From contig VTFK01000088.1 in NCBI GenBank assembly GCA_009617715.1, positions 248,001 through 312,000 on the forward strand: 64,000 nt of DNA. The letters are read 5' to 3'. Below the pieces are notes generated by a model, which had not been told where the DNA came from, did no database searches, and was given only the letters and a program-made list of their open reading frames with translations. This DNA comes from Plectrocnemia conspersa (taxonomy: Eukaryota > Arthropoda > Insecta > Trichoptera > Polycentropodidae). Positions 40,181-53,800 of this stretch are shown piece after piece (positions within the stretch are counted from its first letter, which is position 1; the number at the start of each line of letters is the position of its first letter). Position numbers and translations under genes: made by a program.

Positions 40181-41076
40181 AGTATTTTTTATAACTAATC
40201 AAATGTTTGATTAATAAAAAAATCTGAAGTTATCCATAAATTTGTGGGTTTTTTTACAAAAAAAGATTCGGAAACTATATATTATGTTGCAACGAAAGAT
40301 TTACAATAAATAAATACATTTATCAATAAAGGTTGCCGATGGTTTTTCTTCACGATTATAAACCACACATTGGTTTACAATACCAACGAAACGAAACATT
40401 TACAAATTAACAACAAAAGACGGCATTGAGCTAAGTACGTAATACTACATCAATCAAACATCACTTTAGTTTTTTTTATAATTGAATTATAAATTACAGC
40501 ATATTGTAGATACACATGCTCTATTGTATTCATAGATTTTTATGCCAAATAGTTGACTGTCTCTGACCGTTACCATTTAAAACTTTCGCTATGTCGTACC
40601 CTAAATACTAATTGAATTATTATCGCCATTGTTACATACAATTCTAATGCGACAATTGAAGTTTACACAACTATCAATGATGTCTGAAGAGAAAGAGCAC
40701 GCAACCTTGATCTATGTGAGCTTTACATCAGAGGTCCTATATTAGTGGTAGGCGAGTCTCAAATAAAATACGATATATATAACATTTAGAAGATTACAGG
40801 TTTTGTAAAATGTTTGTCAATTTTTGCCTGTGAGTAGTAATAGTAATAAAACGTTTAGAATAATTTAGAAATATATGATTTGCATACCCAACTATAAGAA
40901 TTAAATGTTTTTTTTTAATTGTGAAACAAAGCCCTGAGATGTGTTCAAACATCTGGTATGAAAAATGTATGTATATATATATATATATATATAGTTAAAA
41001 TAAATCTAATAAAATCTGAAAAGCCAAAAAAATTCAACGTGATTTATCTAAATTAATTAATACCATCGTGATCTAA
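40181..41076. other. AT-rich DNA with a (TA)n microsatellite
   Basis: A TA dinucleotide run spans about 40970-40994. No gene was seen; an element end may lie just after the transposase but could not be delimited. Confidence 0.45.
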
Positions 41077-41660
41077 CTGGTTACCCTAATGCTTCATAAT
41101 GATAAAAAACTATATAGTATTATTACAATACATAAAAAAATATAATACAAATAAGATAAAACATAATACAATATATAGTGAGAAGGAAAAAATCATTAAT
41201 ATATTATAATTAAATTAGAACAATTATATATAAGATGATACGAATCAGACTAGCTCCTCGTAGCTGACATTATAACAGATCAATGTGCAATGCTAGCACA
41301 TTAAGGAGCCAGATGGCGATAGCCATGGGCTATTAACAGTTCCCGGGTGCTCTCACTCGCTTCCTCAAGTCGTGTGAAAGCCGAGTTCGGCTCATTAGCG
41401 ACCCTAGCACGTGCTTCCCATCGACATAGGGCCGATGGTCCACGTCCAGTCTCAACCTAAGTTGTCCCGATGAATCATAATGAAATCAAAATATTAAAAA
41501 AAAACAACTAATGACTGGCCAATTTTTGCTCCCCCTTGTAAAAAGCTGAAATGACATCCCTGGATTTGTTCTGGTTGCGACTGATGGCGATAAAGATGTG
41601 GAAGAATCATGGATTTCTTCCAGTTTGAAGCTGGAACACGGCCATATTAAAAGCACTTAC
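41077..41660. repeat. Dispersed repeat, copy 2, with a GC-rich insert
   Basis: 41077-41273 aligns with 6744-6909 in the same orientation (GGTTA-CC-AATGC-TCATAATG, poly-A block, then CAGACTAGCTCCTCG and TAGCTGACATTA). It continues into a GC-rich stretch (41280-41480). On the minus strand this keeps about 46 open codons, including GPSALCRWEARARVANEPNS and AFTRLEEASESTRELL, probably a decayed retroelement frame. 41520-41564 (AAAAAGCTGAAATGACATCC) resembles a transposon terminus. Confidence 0.55.
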
Positions 41661-44628
41661 AACATAAACTTTCGCCTCTCCATCAAACACTTCGCTTTCG
41701 ACTTGGATGAAAGTTCAGGCTAACTCGCACCAAGCTGAGTTACGCCGAGATGACTTTTAGAAGTCCAAGAAAAGCAGCTGCTTTTCACGTCAATTGTGTT
41801 CAGTTTAAACAGATACCTTTAACCTAAAAATTCACAACTTCTATATAACATTTGATTATTATTTAAACTTTAAGTGTAATAAATCATAATTAAAATAAAA
41901 AAAACGATACTCAAATCCGCGTATATTTAATGGTTATAAACTTGGCTAAAATAATTTAATATATTTTTTTGTTCAAATATGTCTATATTTATGTTTGTAA
42001 AAATAACTACATAATTTAATTGATGATATATCAACAACGCACTGTCTAAATTAATCATAAAAACATTCATAAGCTGCAAGAACTATATTAATACTTTTAT
42101 TTTAAGATAAATACTTCATTATATGAGTATAAAATAAGATTAACTCGCTCATTCAATTTATTAAAAATAAAAACAATTACATTATATAAGGGCATAATAG
42201 AATAAAAAAACATATACACATATAGTTAAATTTGTTTATTCAAATCCAATTGTGTCTATTTCAGATATGAAAATAATTTTCACTTTGTGTTTATATTTTT
42301 ATATATCTTTAAATACAATATATAGACATTCATCCAAAAACGAAACGAAACGCTAGAGCGTAATGATTTTTTTAAACAATGTCAACAACAAAAGCATGGC
42401 TCGATAACGATCCGTATGCAATTCACACCATAAAGCACATAACACATAATCATTCCTAAAAACGTTCTCCGAAAAGGATCAGTGAAGAATAATTAAAGCG
42501 TTCATACAAGCCAACTATATCGCCAATATCTAGACATTGGCGATATCCAAAAATACTAAAATATATTTTAGACATATTTTTTTCTTTAAATATATATATA
42601 TATATATATAAAATTTCAGTTTACAAACATCAATACGAAATTAAGCACAATACGCGTATACGTACGTATATGCGTGTACAAAATATCAAGAATAAGTAAT
42701 AGTTACATCTAAGGCATACTATGGCTGAAATAATACAAGACAGTCGACTTGTAATTTTGGCTAGAAATTATTTAACATTACTGTACACAAATTATACAAC
42801 TTTATCTTATTGTAAGACGAACGCTTTGTTCATGTGTTCTTGGCAGGAGTATTCAGAAAACTTTACCTAAAAAATCTTTTTTAATAAAAATATATATAAA
42901 TGAAATGGCTTCATCAGTTCAAGAGCAAAATAATAAATAGATGTCATGATGATGTATGACGATACACATATATATATGTATATATAAAAACGTATATCCC
43001 AAGTAGTTACCGTAAACCGTTAAATTAAATAAAAATGGAGAGGAAATATATGTATTATAATAATATATAAAAAATAATAAATAGAACCACAAAGATTATA
43101 CTAAACCCATAATAAAATAAAATAATACTGAAAGTAGCGCGGAGCGATAAGGCGGTAGAGAAAATAAATATTTGCTAAGCAATAAATAGATATTTAAAAT
43201 GTTTGATGTATAATAAAAATACACTATCTTTGATTGAGCCATAGCTGATCCGAAATATAGGATCAGTTCAATTAAATATAATGATATATTGTATATAATA
43301 TATAATATAACAACGTAACACAATGGGATTTTCCTAAATAATAAAACTACTAGAAACAATGACAAAGAGCATTCACATTAATTTTTCGCCTTTATGATAT
43401 GCTTCTAAATTTTTAAAAAAATAGTCTCATTTTTCACAGTGACAACGTAAATTTAAAGCGTAAATGCTGTAGATATGGTACTTGAATAAGATTTTTTCAA
43501 TAATTAAGTACCGGTCATTTGCTTGAATAAACCACAAATGAGTGAACAGGTGTGATTATCAATATTTATTAAACAAGTTTTTTAAAATATATATATATAT
43601 ATATATAAATTATTTCTCACACATAATGTTCTCTTTGAATTATTGAATAAAACAAATATGTTGAGATAAATTAGACGAATACAAAATTTACGTTGTTAGC
43701 TCGAAAGTCGCTAATAAAATAGTAATAAATTTAATATAATCGCTAAAATCCTATTTTATACATGTACAAATATATATTAACTAAATAATTTAAAGTAAAA
43801 GCTATTTTCTTTATACATCTGAATTATTATTATAAGCATTTATATCTAACTACATAAAACGAACGTAATTTTTTATAAATTTGAAACCTTAATCAGCGTA
43901 GAAATTATTATTATATATATACTACACATAAATGAAATGTATCAAATCTGAACATGATTGTATTTATTCGTTATAAATTATTTCCACCATATACATTTAT
44001 TATATTTTTCATTTAGAATCGTTTATAAATTTCTCAAATATAATTCCTATAACATTAAGGTAACAATTTATATAACTAGAAATAAAATTCACAGATCATA
44101 ATTAGATTGGTCAGACAAAGTGATAATATACATATATATATTTATATATTTAAAAAAAGTCGTTTTTAATATATACTTTAACATAACCGAAACTTCAACA
44201 GTAATCTAGATAAAATAACAATGAAAAATGGAATCAATTCGCTTAAACATTATTCAGGTATACATCAAGATCCGAATCGACTCTAAAACTCAATCTCCCG
44301 TGAAAGATGAAAAACTATCACACGACTGGGAAGACTTTCTAAAAATTGTGACATAGAAAAATTTCTTAATTAAATCAAATTGAACTTTGGTTATTATAAA
44401 TTTGTTACAAAATTAGGATTCAACTGTGTTCGTTCCATTTTTAAAGCTGTTCCTGTCTCATTTCCAATGAATAACACAACATAGCTAAAAAAATTACTAT
44501 TACACATATATATGTATATGTATATATATATATAAAAAAAAACAATTTGATGACCTAACCTAAACATAATTATTTAAAGTTAGCGCACCTAGAATAATAA
44601 ATTATCACGACTAAATCACCAATGTGTC
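41661..44628. other. AT-rich DNA downstream of the elongase, including its likely 3' UTR
   Basis: TA dinucleotide runs lie at about 42590-42611, 43588-43607 and 44505-44534. On the minus strand an AATAAA at 44001-43996 lies about 630 bases past the stop codon and could end the elongase transcript. No further gene is seen. Confidence 0.35.
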
Positions 44629-44859
44629 TCATTGATCTTTTTGCCCCCAGTCTCTGTGTTTTAGACCATTTCTAATGTCTTTGACGAATCCGTTGTTGAT
44701 TCCGTTCGAATAGTAAGCATCAGCAGGTTCGTTCTTTGTCGTCACGTAGCCGTTTGCTACACCATTCGTACCGTTCGTATGAACGTATCCATTTGACACC
44801 CCGTTGTGGTGTTTGTAACCATTTGTTCCATTCGTAACCTTCGAGTCTTCAAGTACAGC
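44629..44859 (-). CDS. ELOVL: Elongase terminal coding exon, Asn-Gly-rich tail (residues 276-351)
   Basis: The acceptor is a long T-run ending TTTTCAG before 44859; the frame runs 76 codons to TGA at 44631-44629. The peptide begins AVLEDSKVTNGTNGY and contains ten Asn-Gly dipeptides, ending HRDWGQKDQ. ELOVL cytosolic tails vary widely. The frame and phase fit exon 6, but the tail itself has no motif proving function. Confidence 0.88.
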   Translation of the reverse strand, partial: AVLEDSKVTNGTNGYKHHNGVSNGYVHTNGTNGVANGYVTTKNEPADAYYSNGINNGFVKDIRNGLKHRDWGQKDQ

Positions 44860-47800
44860 CTGAAAAAAAATATTAATTTAAAAACATGTTATGATTCTTA
44901 AAAAAATAAAAAAAAATAATCTAATGTCGACTGATCCTCGTCACACAATTACAGTAATACTTATCGTTACTTCACTAACAAACTATATAATAAAAATCCT
45001 ATCATCAGTCTTTCCATCCATCCATGCACAAAAAAATATAATTGTCGAATATTCATATTTTAACCCTTTGGTTACCGAAATCGGTACATTGACTTCCGTC
45101 ACTTTCGCGAAAATTGCCAGATACGAAATCATCATTGAAGAAAGAATAAGATATACTTTTAATAGGTTGTAGGGTAAATAACATTTTTTGCGAAAATATA
45201 TTTTTTACATGAAATCCTAAAATGCTCAGCAATGAAAGGGTTAAGAAAGTACAATATATTCTAGTTAAGATTGCATCAAAATATTAAATATTCTCTTAGT
45301 TCAATGAATAAATATATACTAAAACTCACGATGACTCATATGGCTTTAGATATATGAATTCTTTGGAAAAGTATCGTTGTCTTTTGGCAAACACTGTTCT
45401 ACACATGTCGTGTTAAACTAAATAAAGTATAGCATAGATACTTTTTAGGACCATACCCAATACAGTAATTCCATTTCATACGAAAATTATATAATATATA
45501 AGCCTTTCAAATTTTGCTTAGTCATTCTCTAGGACCCTGAGAAAAATATCTTAACCATCCTCCTCCTACATCCTTTGCATACATCGCCACTCTTAGCACG
45601 TAATTCAAAGTATTTTTGCTACTTCATTTCCCGTAAACGCTTTGATTCTAAGTACCATTACATTTGATTCTCTTTCTGTATTCTGAGCAATGCTAAAAAT
45701 GTACTGCACTGTCGACTCTAATATAGCACGAAACTAAATATCTACCCAAGATACATACCATACAAAATCCTCTGTTAAAGTCCACCTTTCTGGAGGATCT
45801 TTTTCCCGTGTAGTTTGACTTGTAAAAGTCCGAGAACAAAAACAAGAAGAGGAACCCGTGGATTGCGATCCACACCATGAACGACTTTGGATAGTTGCAC
45901 TCTCTGAACAGCAGCTGCAGCTGATGCGAGAAGATCGCCACAAATTGCAACTGCAAATAAAAAAATATGACAATCACAATTCGAATCATAAAAATCATTG
46001 TCAATAAACCACACATACCATTTGGAATGACGTAAGGTACTTCTTCCACCAAATATACTTTTGGTAACGTGGTCCCATGGCAGCTACCATATAATAGAAA
46101 TACATAACAATGTGAACGAATGTATTGAGTAACGCGAAGAATGTGCTGTGACCGCCTAAAAAGTTAAATTGACAATTCAGTACCATTATTTATTAATTAA
46201 AGTCGCGATGAAAGACTTACCCGGTGCAAATTTAAGTCCCATCCATACGGAGAACGGCATGACGCCGTGGTGGATCACATGGAGAGTTGATACGTGGTTG
46301 TTTTTCTTGCGCAAGACAAAGAATAGTGTATCGAAGAACTCTGTGAACTTAGAGAAGTAATACCACCAACACGTCTCTGCCATCTTAAATAATAATAATA
46401 AATATACAATTAGCATTGTAAAATACACAATAAACATTTCAATACAAATTTTAAATTACCCTCATTGCTAATGGATTTCTGGAATAGTCTACGGGTTGAC
46501 ACCTAAGATCATAGTGGCCCCACCAACCACTTTGTAGATACTGAAACAATTAAGATAAATTATTAAATAACGTTTCACTAAAATACACAAATCATATTCA
46601 TTATGTGGTTGTTTGAAAATTTATATTAGGCCAAGTGAAACGAAACCCTATTTAATCAATTAATAATTAATTAACGATCTGGCTGAAGGGTATCTCCTGT
46701 TATTTACATGAAATATACTCTTACGGCTAATGGATTTAAGTTCATTATAATACATTTAAAAGCCTACTTTATTATGGTAAAAGTAAATTATAGCACAGTA
46801 GAAATTATTGGATGAACCTAAATAAAGCAGTGACTTATGTCTAAATTTGACATGCTTGGAATAAAACTGACGACATAAAATTAATAGATTTCAGAAAAAG
46901 TATTTCAAAATTTGTATTAACAAACATTTTAAGTTATATCGTTATTTTATTATAGTCTTGTTTATTTCTTTGAAATATTAATTTATGGTATTTTTATTAA
47001 TACAGAAGTTTTACACAAAACAAAAATATATTAATTTAGTTATCTTCTCTATGAAAAACCAACCAATCCAATCTTTAATAATAAGTGTGAAGAGTATGTA
47101 CACAAAGCGTTTTTGATAGCATACAAGAATATAAATATATGCAAATTTTCGTTCATTCTTAAACAAATCATTAGTACACCATAGGGAAAATTGTCGTGCT
47201 TGGACACACAAATGTCTAAGTGAATCTCTTAACAGTAAGTAAGCTCAGAGGTCATTGTTGAATGGTAGAACAGAAGGATGAGATCACAATACGCTCTTTT
47301 GAGCCTAATTTCCTATTACATTAAGAAAGAGCCATTATCCTTCACTTTGATGGAAAAAAATACAATTAAGCTGCATTGTCCATTGTCTAAGCTGTATTTT
47401 ATTATAAAATACACTGCACTTGATGAAAAATGTGAACAAGATACAAGGAATCTATTTTAATGTAAAATTACATGCTGGATATATTTTTAATTTTTTGAAA
47501 AAATTCATTACTGAAACATATGTATATGCTTTGATAAAAATAGTATGAATTTATGAAGTCTAAATTGAAAATATAAATTTTGAAGTAGATTTTTTTTCTG
47601 CTGTTAAAATTCTCAGAATATTTTTGCAAAACACGGGGACCAACGATTGATAACCACTGTCGTACAAATAACATATTGGTGATAATTCTAAGACATTCTC
47701 TCAAAACAAATCGACTTTTCTTTCACCCTTAATCATTTCATAGGAACAGAGGGATTAAAAATAAATGTATTTCTGAGTTTAATTGGATAAAACATATACC

Positions 47801-50800
47801 AAATTGGATAAAACATATTACCAAATATTCTCACGCCAAAAGGGATATAAAATCCCATTATCAATAAGTCACTATATAATTCAGGATGTAAGATATTAGA
47901 CCTATATTTAAATATAGTTAAAATTGTGAGAAAAATGATAGAATTGCACAATATTATCGACGAAAGTTAGATTTTCAGTACAAAATCAGATCACTCTCGC
48001 CATTTAGACAGAAACAACTGATCACTATGTTACCGAAGACTTTCGAGACGCCTGCCTAGTACTTTCAGTCACAGAACTATTTAATGTCCACAAGGATCGT
48101 CCAGCACTGCAATAGACGCTATAGACTTCCACCCATCAATGACTGACACGAGCCAACAAGCAACAGCTGATACTGTGACCATCCAAGCACAGTCTGTGAA
48201 CTTCATTGAGGAACTACAGACAGCTTTTGAACTATTAATACAATTGTACCAAGCAAGTATAGATGAATAGATTCTACTCTAGTGCTGCAGATTGTTTTTT
48301 TGCTATTGTTGAATACGGTAACTGTACAAAACAAAACATATCGAATCAAAACAGAACAATGACAATTCAGAAGTTAAAAAATAGATTTATAATTAATTTT
48401 ATATTAGCAACTAATTATTTGATAAGTAAATAATTTATTTAATGATCAGTTAAATAAAATAATTCAATTTTCGATTAGTAAATAATTTAGCTTTTTATCA
48501 GTAAAATAAAATAAATGGTCCGTAAATATAACTGAATGATCAGTATCCGTTGATCAGTTATTGCTAAGTCCTGTACTCCGCTATAAAATTTTGTTGTAGA
48601 GCGACGCATCAACTGTAAAGACCAAAATGTTCCAAACGTACGTGTCGTTTAGGTTAGGTTTGGGTTTGAACAGCAAATGGACGTTTCGCAACTGTCAATA
48701 ATTTAAAAATCAACAATTGATTGTAATTATCGAACATCATATATTAAATGCCAATCATTTTGAATAAAATTCTGATCATTTTGTTTTAATTACTGATCAT
48801 ATATTTTGGTACTTTCCTGTTATTGGGGGGCAAATTTATTCTAAAAAAATATTTATTCATTTCTTATTAATTATATACATCACTATTCTGACCCAACGCT
48901 CAATCGCTGCCGCTCGTTCCCACTTAATCTGTTTTAATTTTAAAACGAATTTATGTAGCAAAGCATTGTTTTGCTATATAAATACTTTTCAAAATTCAAA
49001 CTGGTTAGGTATGAACGAGCGGCAGCGAATGAGCGTTGGTCAGAATAGAAAGCACCCCATGAATAACCATTCGCAACTTAAAAATGTAATTTAAAAATAA
49101 ATAAAATGTATAAGCAAATAAATAAATATTTTTCTACAATAAATTTGACCTCACCACACACATAACACGAAAGTACCTTAATTTTAATAGCTAGTGACTT
49201 TATAATTTTTTAACTGATCTTTTATTATTCACTTATCAAATAATTAGTTGCCAATATAAAATCAATTATTTAACTTGTTCTGAATTGTCATGGTTCTGAT
49301 TCGACATGTTCCGTTTATTTCGTTTTTGTAAAATATTTTTTTCCACTTAAAAACTGTATCAAAATAAATAAAAGTAAAACTAATTAGCTCATAATCATAT
49401 TATGAAAATGAGCATATTTCCTAAGTTTTTAAATGTTTGTGAACTGTAGGCGAAACGTAGAGCTGTTGTGCTAACTTATTTATCGTTGGATCTGCATTGA
49501 TGGCAGCCCTAATATACTCACTAACAACCCTAAGGACTATTACGTAGATATTCAATAGCAAAATTCTCGGAATAAAAGTTTTAGAACCACATTTGACACT
49601 TTCTAAATGCAATGGCAACCTTGACCATTACATTATGGCTGTTTTTGACTGGTATAAAGCTCATAAAGCAAAATATAGCTTGACTGACATTATTTAATAT
49701 TAACTGGCAGATTCTATATCCATAACGTCTGAACATTTTTTCTCAAGTTTGATAAAAAAAAAACGTATTTTAAATATTTATTTTATTATATAATTATCTC
49801 TAAATAATAAAATAATAAATTAATAAAGCAATTCTTATAAATAATAAACTTTTATAATCTAATAAGATTAATATTAGTACATTTCTTGAACTAATATCAA
49901 TTAAATTTCATTTAATTATAAAAATTAAATTTCATGCAAAAATATAATTGCAATAATTTAATTTTTTGTATAGATATAATACTATTCATTTCTTCCAAAA
50001 TATAACTTATTTTATATAATATAGAAGAAATATGGTTTTTATTATTCATTAAATGATCATTAAATTATTTAATAAAATATATTCATGCAACATTTATTAA
50101 AAAAATTTTAGACTACAAAGGGTTAAGTCACAGGAGTGCCACTGGCTGCCTCACAAAAGGTTTGCAACCCCCCACAGATTTCAGTAAAGATTATAATTTT
50201 GCAGAAAGCTAAGCCAAAACTTTATAAGAGGACCGTCTTCGTTACCCCCAGAGGGCCCGCGCCACTGCGCCTACGCCATTCATAGTCCTACACGAAGCAG
50301 ATGCTTCAAAATAACAGTTAGTGCAGTGAAGGCAGTGTAAAAATGTTACGCGGTTATATTGTATAATAATGCAATACTTGAAATGAATTAAAACAAACTT
50401 AAATAAAAAGACCTATGCTCCATAGGCTATCTTGTGAAATCATAGATAACAAAACTGTTGCCAATATGTTTGTTTACGATCGCGCTATCTCCAAATGTGC
50501 TACATAACCGATTGCACACATCGAGCGTTCTGCTAAATTTCACAATTTTCATATTAAAAAATGATAATATGCACCGAACTTGACTGTTATTTTTTTATTT
50601 TATTTTTTATTCGCAACAACGCGTTTTCGATTACGCCACATTTCCTTGACAGTGAGTCGCTCCGCTGGAGATATAGCGATTGCGTTACATGTGTTACTAT
50701 GTGTTATTCGTAGCAGCAATAACAGCCACTGACATTGAAATTGACAGTTGTAAGACAGCAAATCTAGACCATACTAACTTCATAGAATATCCAGGCACTG

Positions 50801-53800
50801 AAGAGGGTCTGAAACAGGTTGTAGACGATGAGCACCTCCCGCAGGTCGAACGGTTTCCTGTTCGCCATCAGCCTGGGTCCCAGGCTCTTCGAGAAGTAGG
50901 CGTAGCCCGCACACAAAGCTATCGTGGGTAACGGTGAAGACATCATTGGCCAGTCGTTGACACGCGGATCTGAAAGGAATAAACAAAAGAACAAATAAGA
51001 ACGAGCGAAAAGCATTGTAATAATAACGGCCTACTTATTCAGGTATGCGATTGTCGAATTCGAATATCGAAGTTGCGCCTGCAGATTTTTAATCTAACAC
51101 TCAGAACCTATTATATGTCTTGCATTACAGTGTCGAGCTCTAATATACTTTTTAAATTAACGATGAATGGAACAGGCGATAAAAACAAACATCTTCGTAA
51201 TATGATAACCAAATATTACCTCATACATGACCTATCCTAACCTTGATTCATAAAGACTCGAATATAACGCCGCAAGACGGGATGGGTCGTCGCCTTCCGA
51301 AGAGAAAGCCTTACATCAGCTGATTCGTTTTAATAGTTAATCAATATCAAGAGTAATCAAGAACTCGCGAGGGGACATTCTTCGACTCGTTTCTGTTCGT
51401 TGTAAAAGTAAAATAGTATTGGTGATTTATGAATAAAATATACAAAAAAAATTGCGCTGCGCGGCCAAATGTTTCGCTTTTATCAGGAAATAATCATTTA
51501 TAAATAAATATATTCAACGGTCAGCAAAATGCAGTTTTTTTTAGTAAAACAAATTCCAAATTTTTATTTATACTTTAACATTTTCTTTACGAAAAATGAC
51601 AGGCAAAATTACATTTTCAGACCAAAAGTCTGAAAAGCCACATTTTTTGTGGAATAATGATTGTGCATATTAAATGACATAAATACAGTTTCGATACATT
51701 TAATAATTAAAAATTTAGTACAGTCCAAATTAACATATTTATATATTCTGAAACCTTTTTAAATGACTCGATGATAACATTTCCAGTATTTTATTTCATT
51801 AGTTTCTCAGTGATACATTGGAATTGTCAAATTACTAAAATTCGTTGTAAAATCTATTTCAATTTTTTGACCAGTCTGTGCCCAGCTAATGTCAAAACTT
51901 AGACGTTAAAATTGTTATCCATGGTTCTCAATCTAAAAGTTTTGCTTTTACATTTAATTACATATTTTCTTAAAATAAATAAAATTACTGTTTTAGTTCA
52001 ATTCAATATTAAGACAATATATTTCGAGAACATTAAATTCCGAAAGTTGTTGACGAATCAATTGTCATATATTATTCATATATTTTTTATTTTGTCCCCT
52101 ATTATAGGTCTAGAATGTTTTACTTTAATCGAAAGTAGTCCTTCAGTTGTACGATATACTGTTACGATAGTGTTCACGCCGAAGGATATCATATAAATAT
52201 ATAAATGGTCAATTGTACATATATTACATTACATACAATTTACTTTTCCAGAAATTATATGTAACTACCTATTACAATTATGTCTAACAGTAAAGGGCTC
52301 CCACTCATTTTTTTCAAATAATCCCGAATATGAAGTGGTTAATGAAATACTATGAATCTATGTAATACCCTCCTCCCGGAAAAGTTGGAACGATATCCCT
52401 GCATCTGACACTTTGAACACGCGTGATTATTGACAGTTGTCTGATTTACAGTGCTGTTAACATGAATTGAATCACCATGTCAATTCAATTCGATGATGAT
52501 AATTTACTTTTTCAAATATTATATTTAACTAATTAGGTCTAACACAAGCAATAAAAAATACGCAGGGAGAAGTTTTAACATATAAATTAACGAAAATAAT
52601 ATTATAATTAAAATAGTATTTGTACGGAGGGAAAAAAAAATCGTCACGATATGCACTAGGCGTGGCTTATCAAATAGGTACTATTCCCATAAAGTATATT
52701 ACTATCATATATTATGTAAAAAAAACTATAAAGAGATGTTTAAAAACGTAATTCAAAATCATCTTCAAAAAAAGTATGTAAATATATAAGCAATTTTAAT
52801 GTACATATGTATACATATATTTAGTGTTTCATATATCATTATAATAATAAAAAATATACCAGGCGCGTACGGTAAGATACATTCCCTTTCGCTCGCTCCG
52901 TGTTAAGTGACGAGAGTGAGTGAGAGATAATGGCGTGCGTTACATCCGTTCCGCACGCCCACTTCTTCTCTCACTCTCGTCACTTAATACACGAGTGAGC
53001 GAAAGTGACGCCTACTATTTACATATAGGATAGAGCGAAATATTATTTTTTTTGTCATTGGATTCTTGGGTGTTTTTTTCGGGTAGTGGTCCCAACATCT
53101 GGAACGGGTGCAGAATATATCATAAATAAATTATATATAAAAGCATCATTTTTGTTATTAGATAAATTGTACCGCTTTAGATTAAATAAGAAAAAAATGT
53201 CATGTATAATTTTTAATCATAAAGAGACAATGATAATTTTATTATTAGGGAATGCATGACATAACCTCAAATATTATGATCATACTTTAACGGTAAAATA
53301 AGATTTAATGTAAATAAATAGACGCCTTATTTATTCTCCAAATATAAAATCATATTTATAGCAAACACACGTACTTCTATAAATTAAATTTAGCTATTAC
53401 AATATATAAAACTGCAGTTAACATTTTTTTTATGAAAAAACTTAGTCAAATAGATATTATATTTAACATATTTTCAATAAAAATATTGGTTATATATGAG
53501 AGATGGAACAGATGTTAGCGTACTATTTAACAGCTGATGACCCATCCCGCGTCATTGCCGCGTTCCGCATCGGTCTGTCCGAGCCTTGAATTGGCGAGAC
53601 GAAAAAAAAACAAACAAGGCCGTATAATATGATAACCAAATACTGCCTTTCGCATGACCTGTAATCTTGATTCGTAATGCAAAAAATATGAATATTCAGT
53701 TGAGAGTTCAAAATACATTGCAGCTATTTGCAAACTACTTTTCGGTACATCGACTTTCATTTACAATTTTATCCGATTATGTTATAATGTACGCGCGCTG

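Noticed and set aside
42590..44534. TA dinucleotide runs as regulatory sites
   Set aside because: Simple microsatellites are common in AT-rich insect DNA; nothing suggests function.
45775..46052. Three overlapping open frames spanning exons 5-6
   Set aside because: They are read-throughs of the elongase exons and intron 5 in one correct and two wrong frames; the spliced model explains them.
46169..46360. Plus-strand frame opposite elongase exon 4
   Set aside because: It is the antisense shadow of a conserved coding exon.
50680..50931. Plus-strand frame opposite elongase exon 2
   Set aside because: Its GC-rich part is antisense to a conserved exon; the 5' part has no recognised motif.
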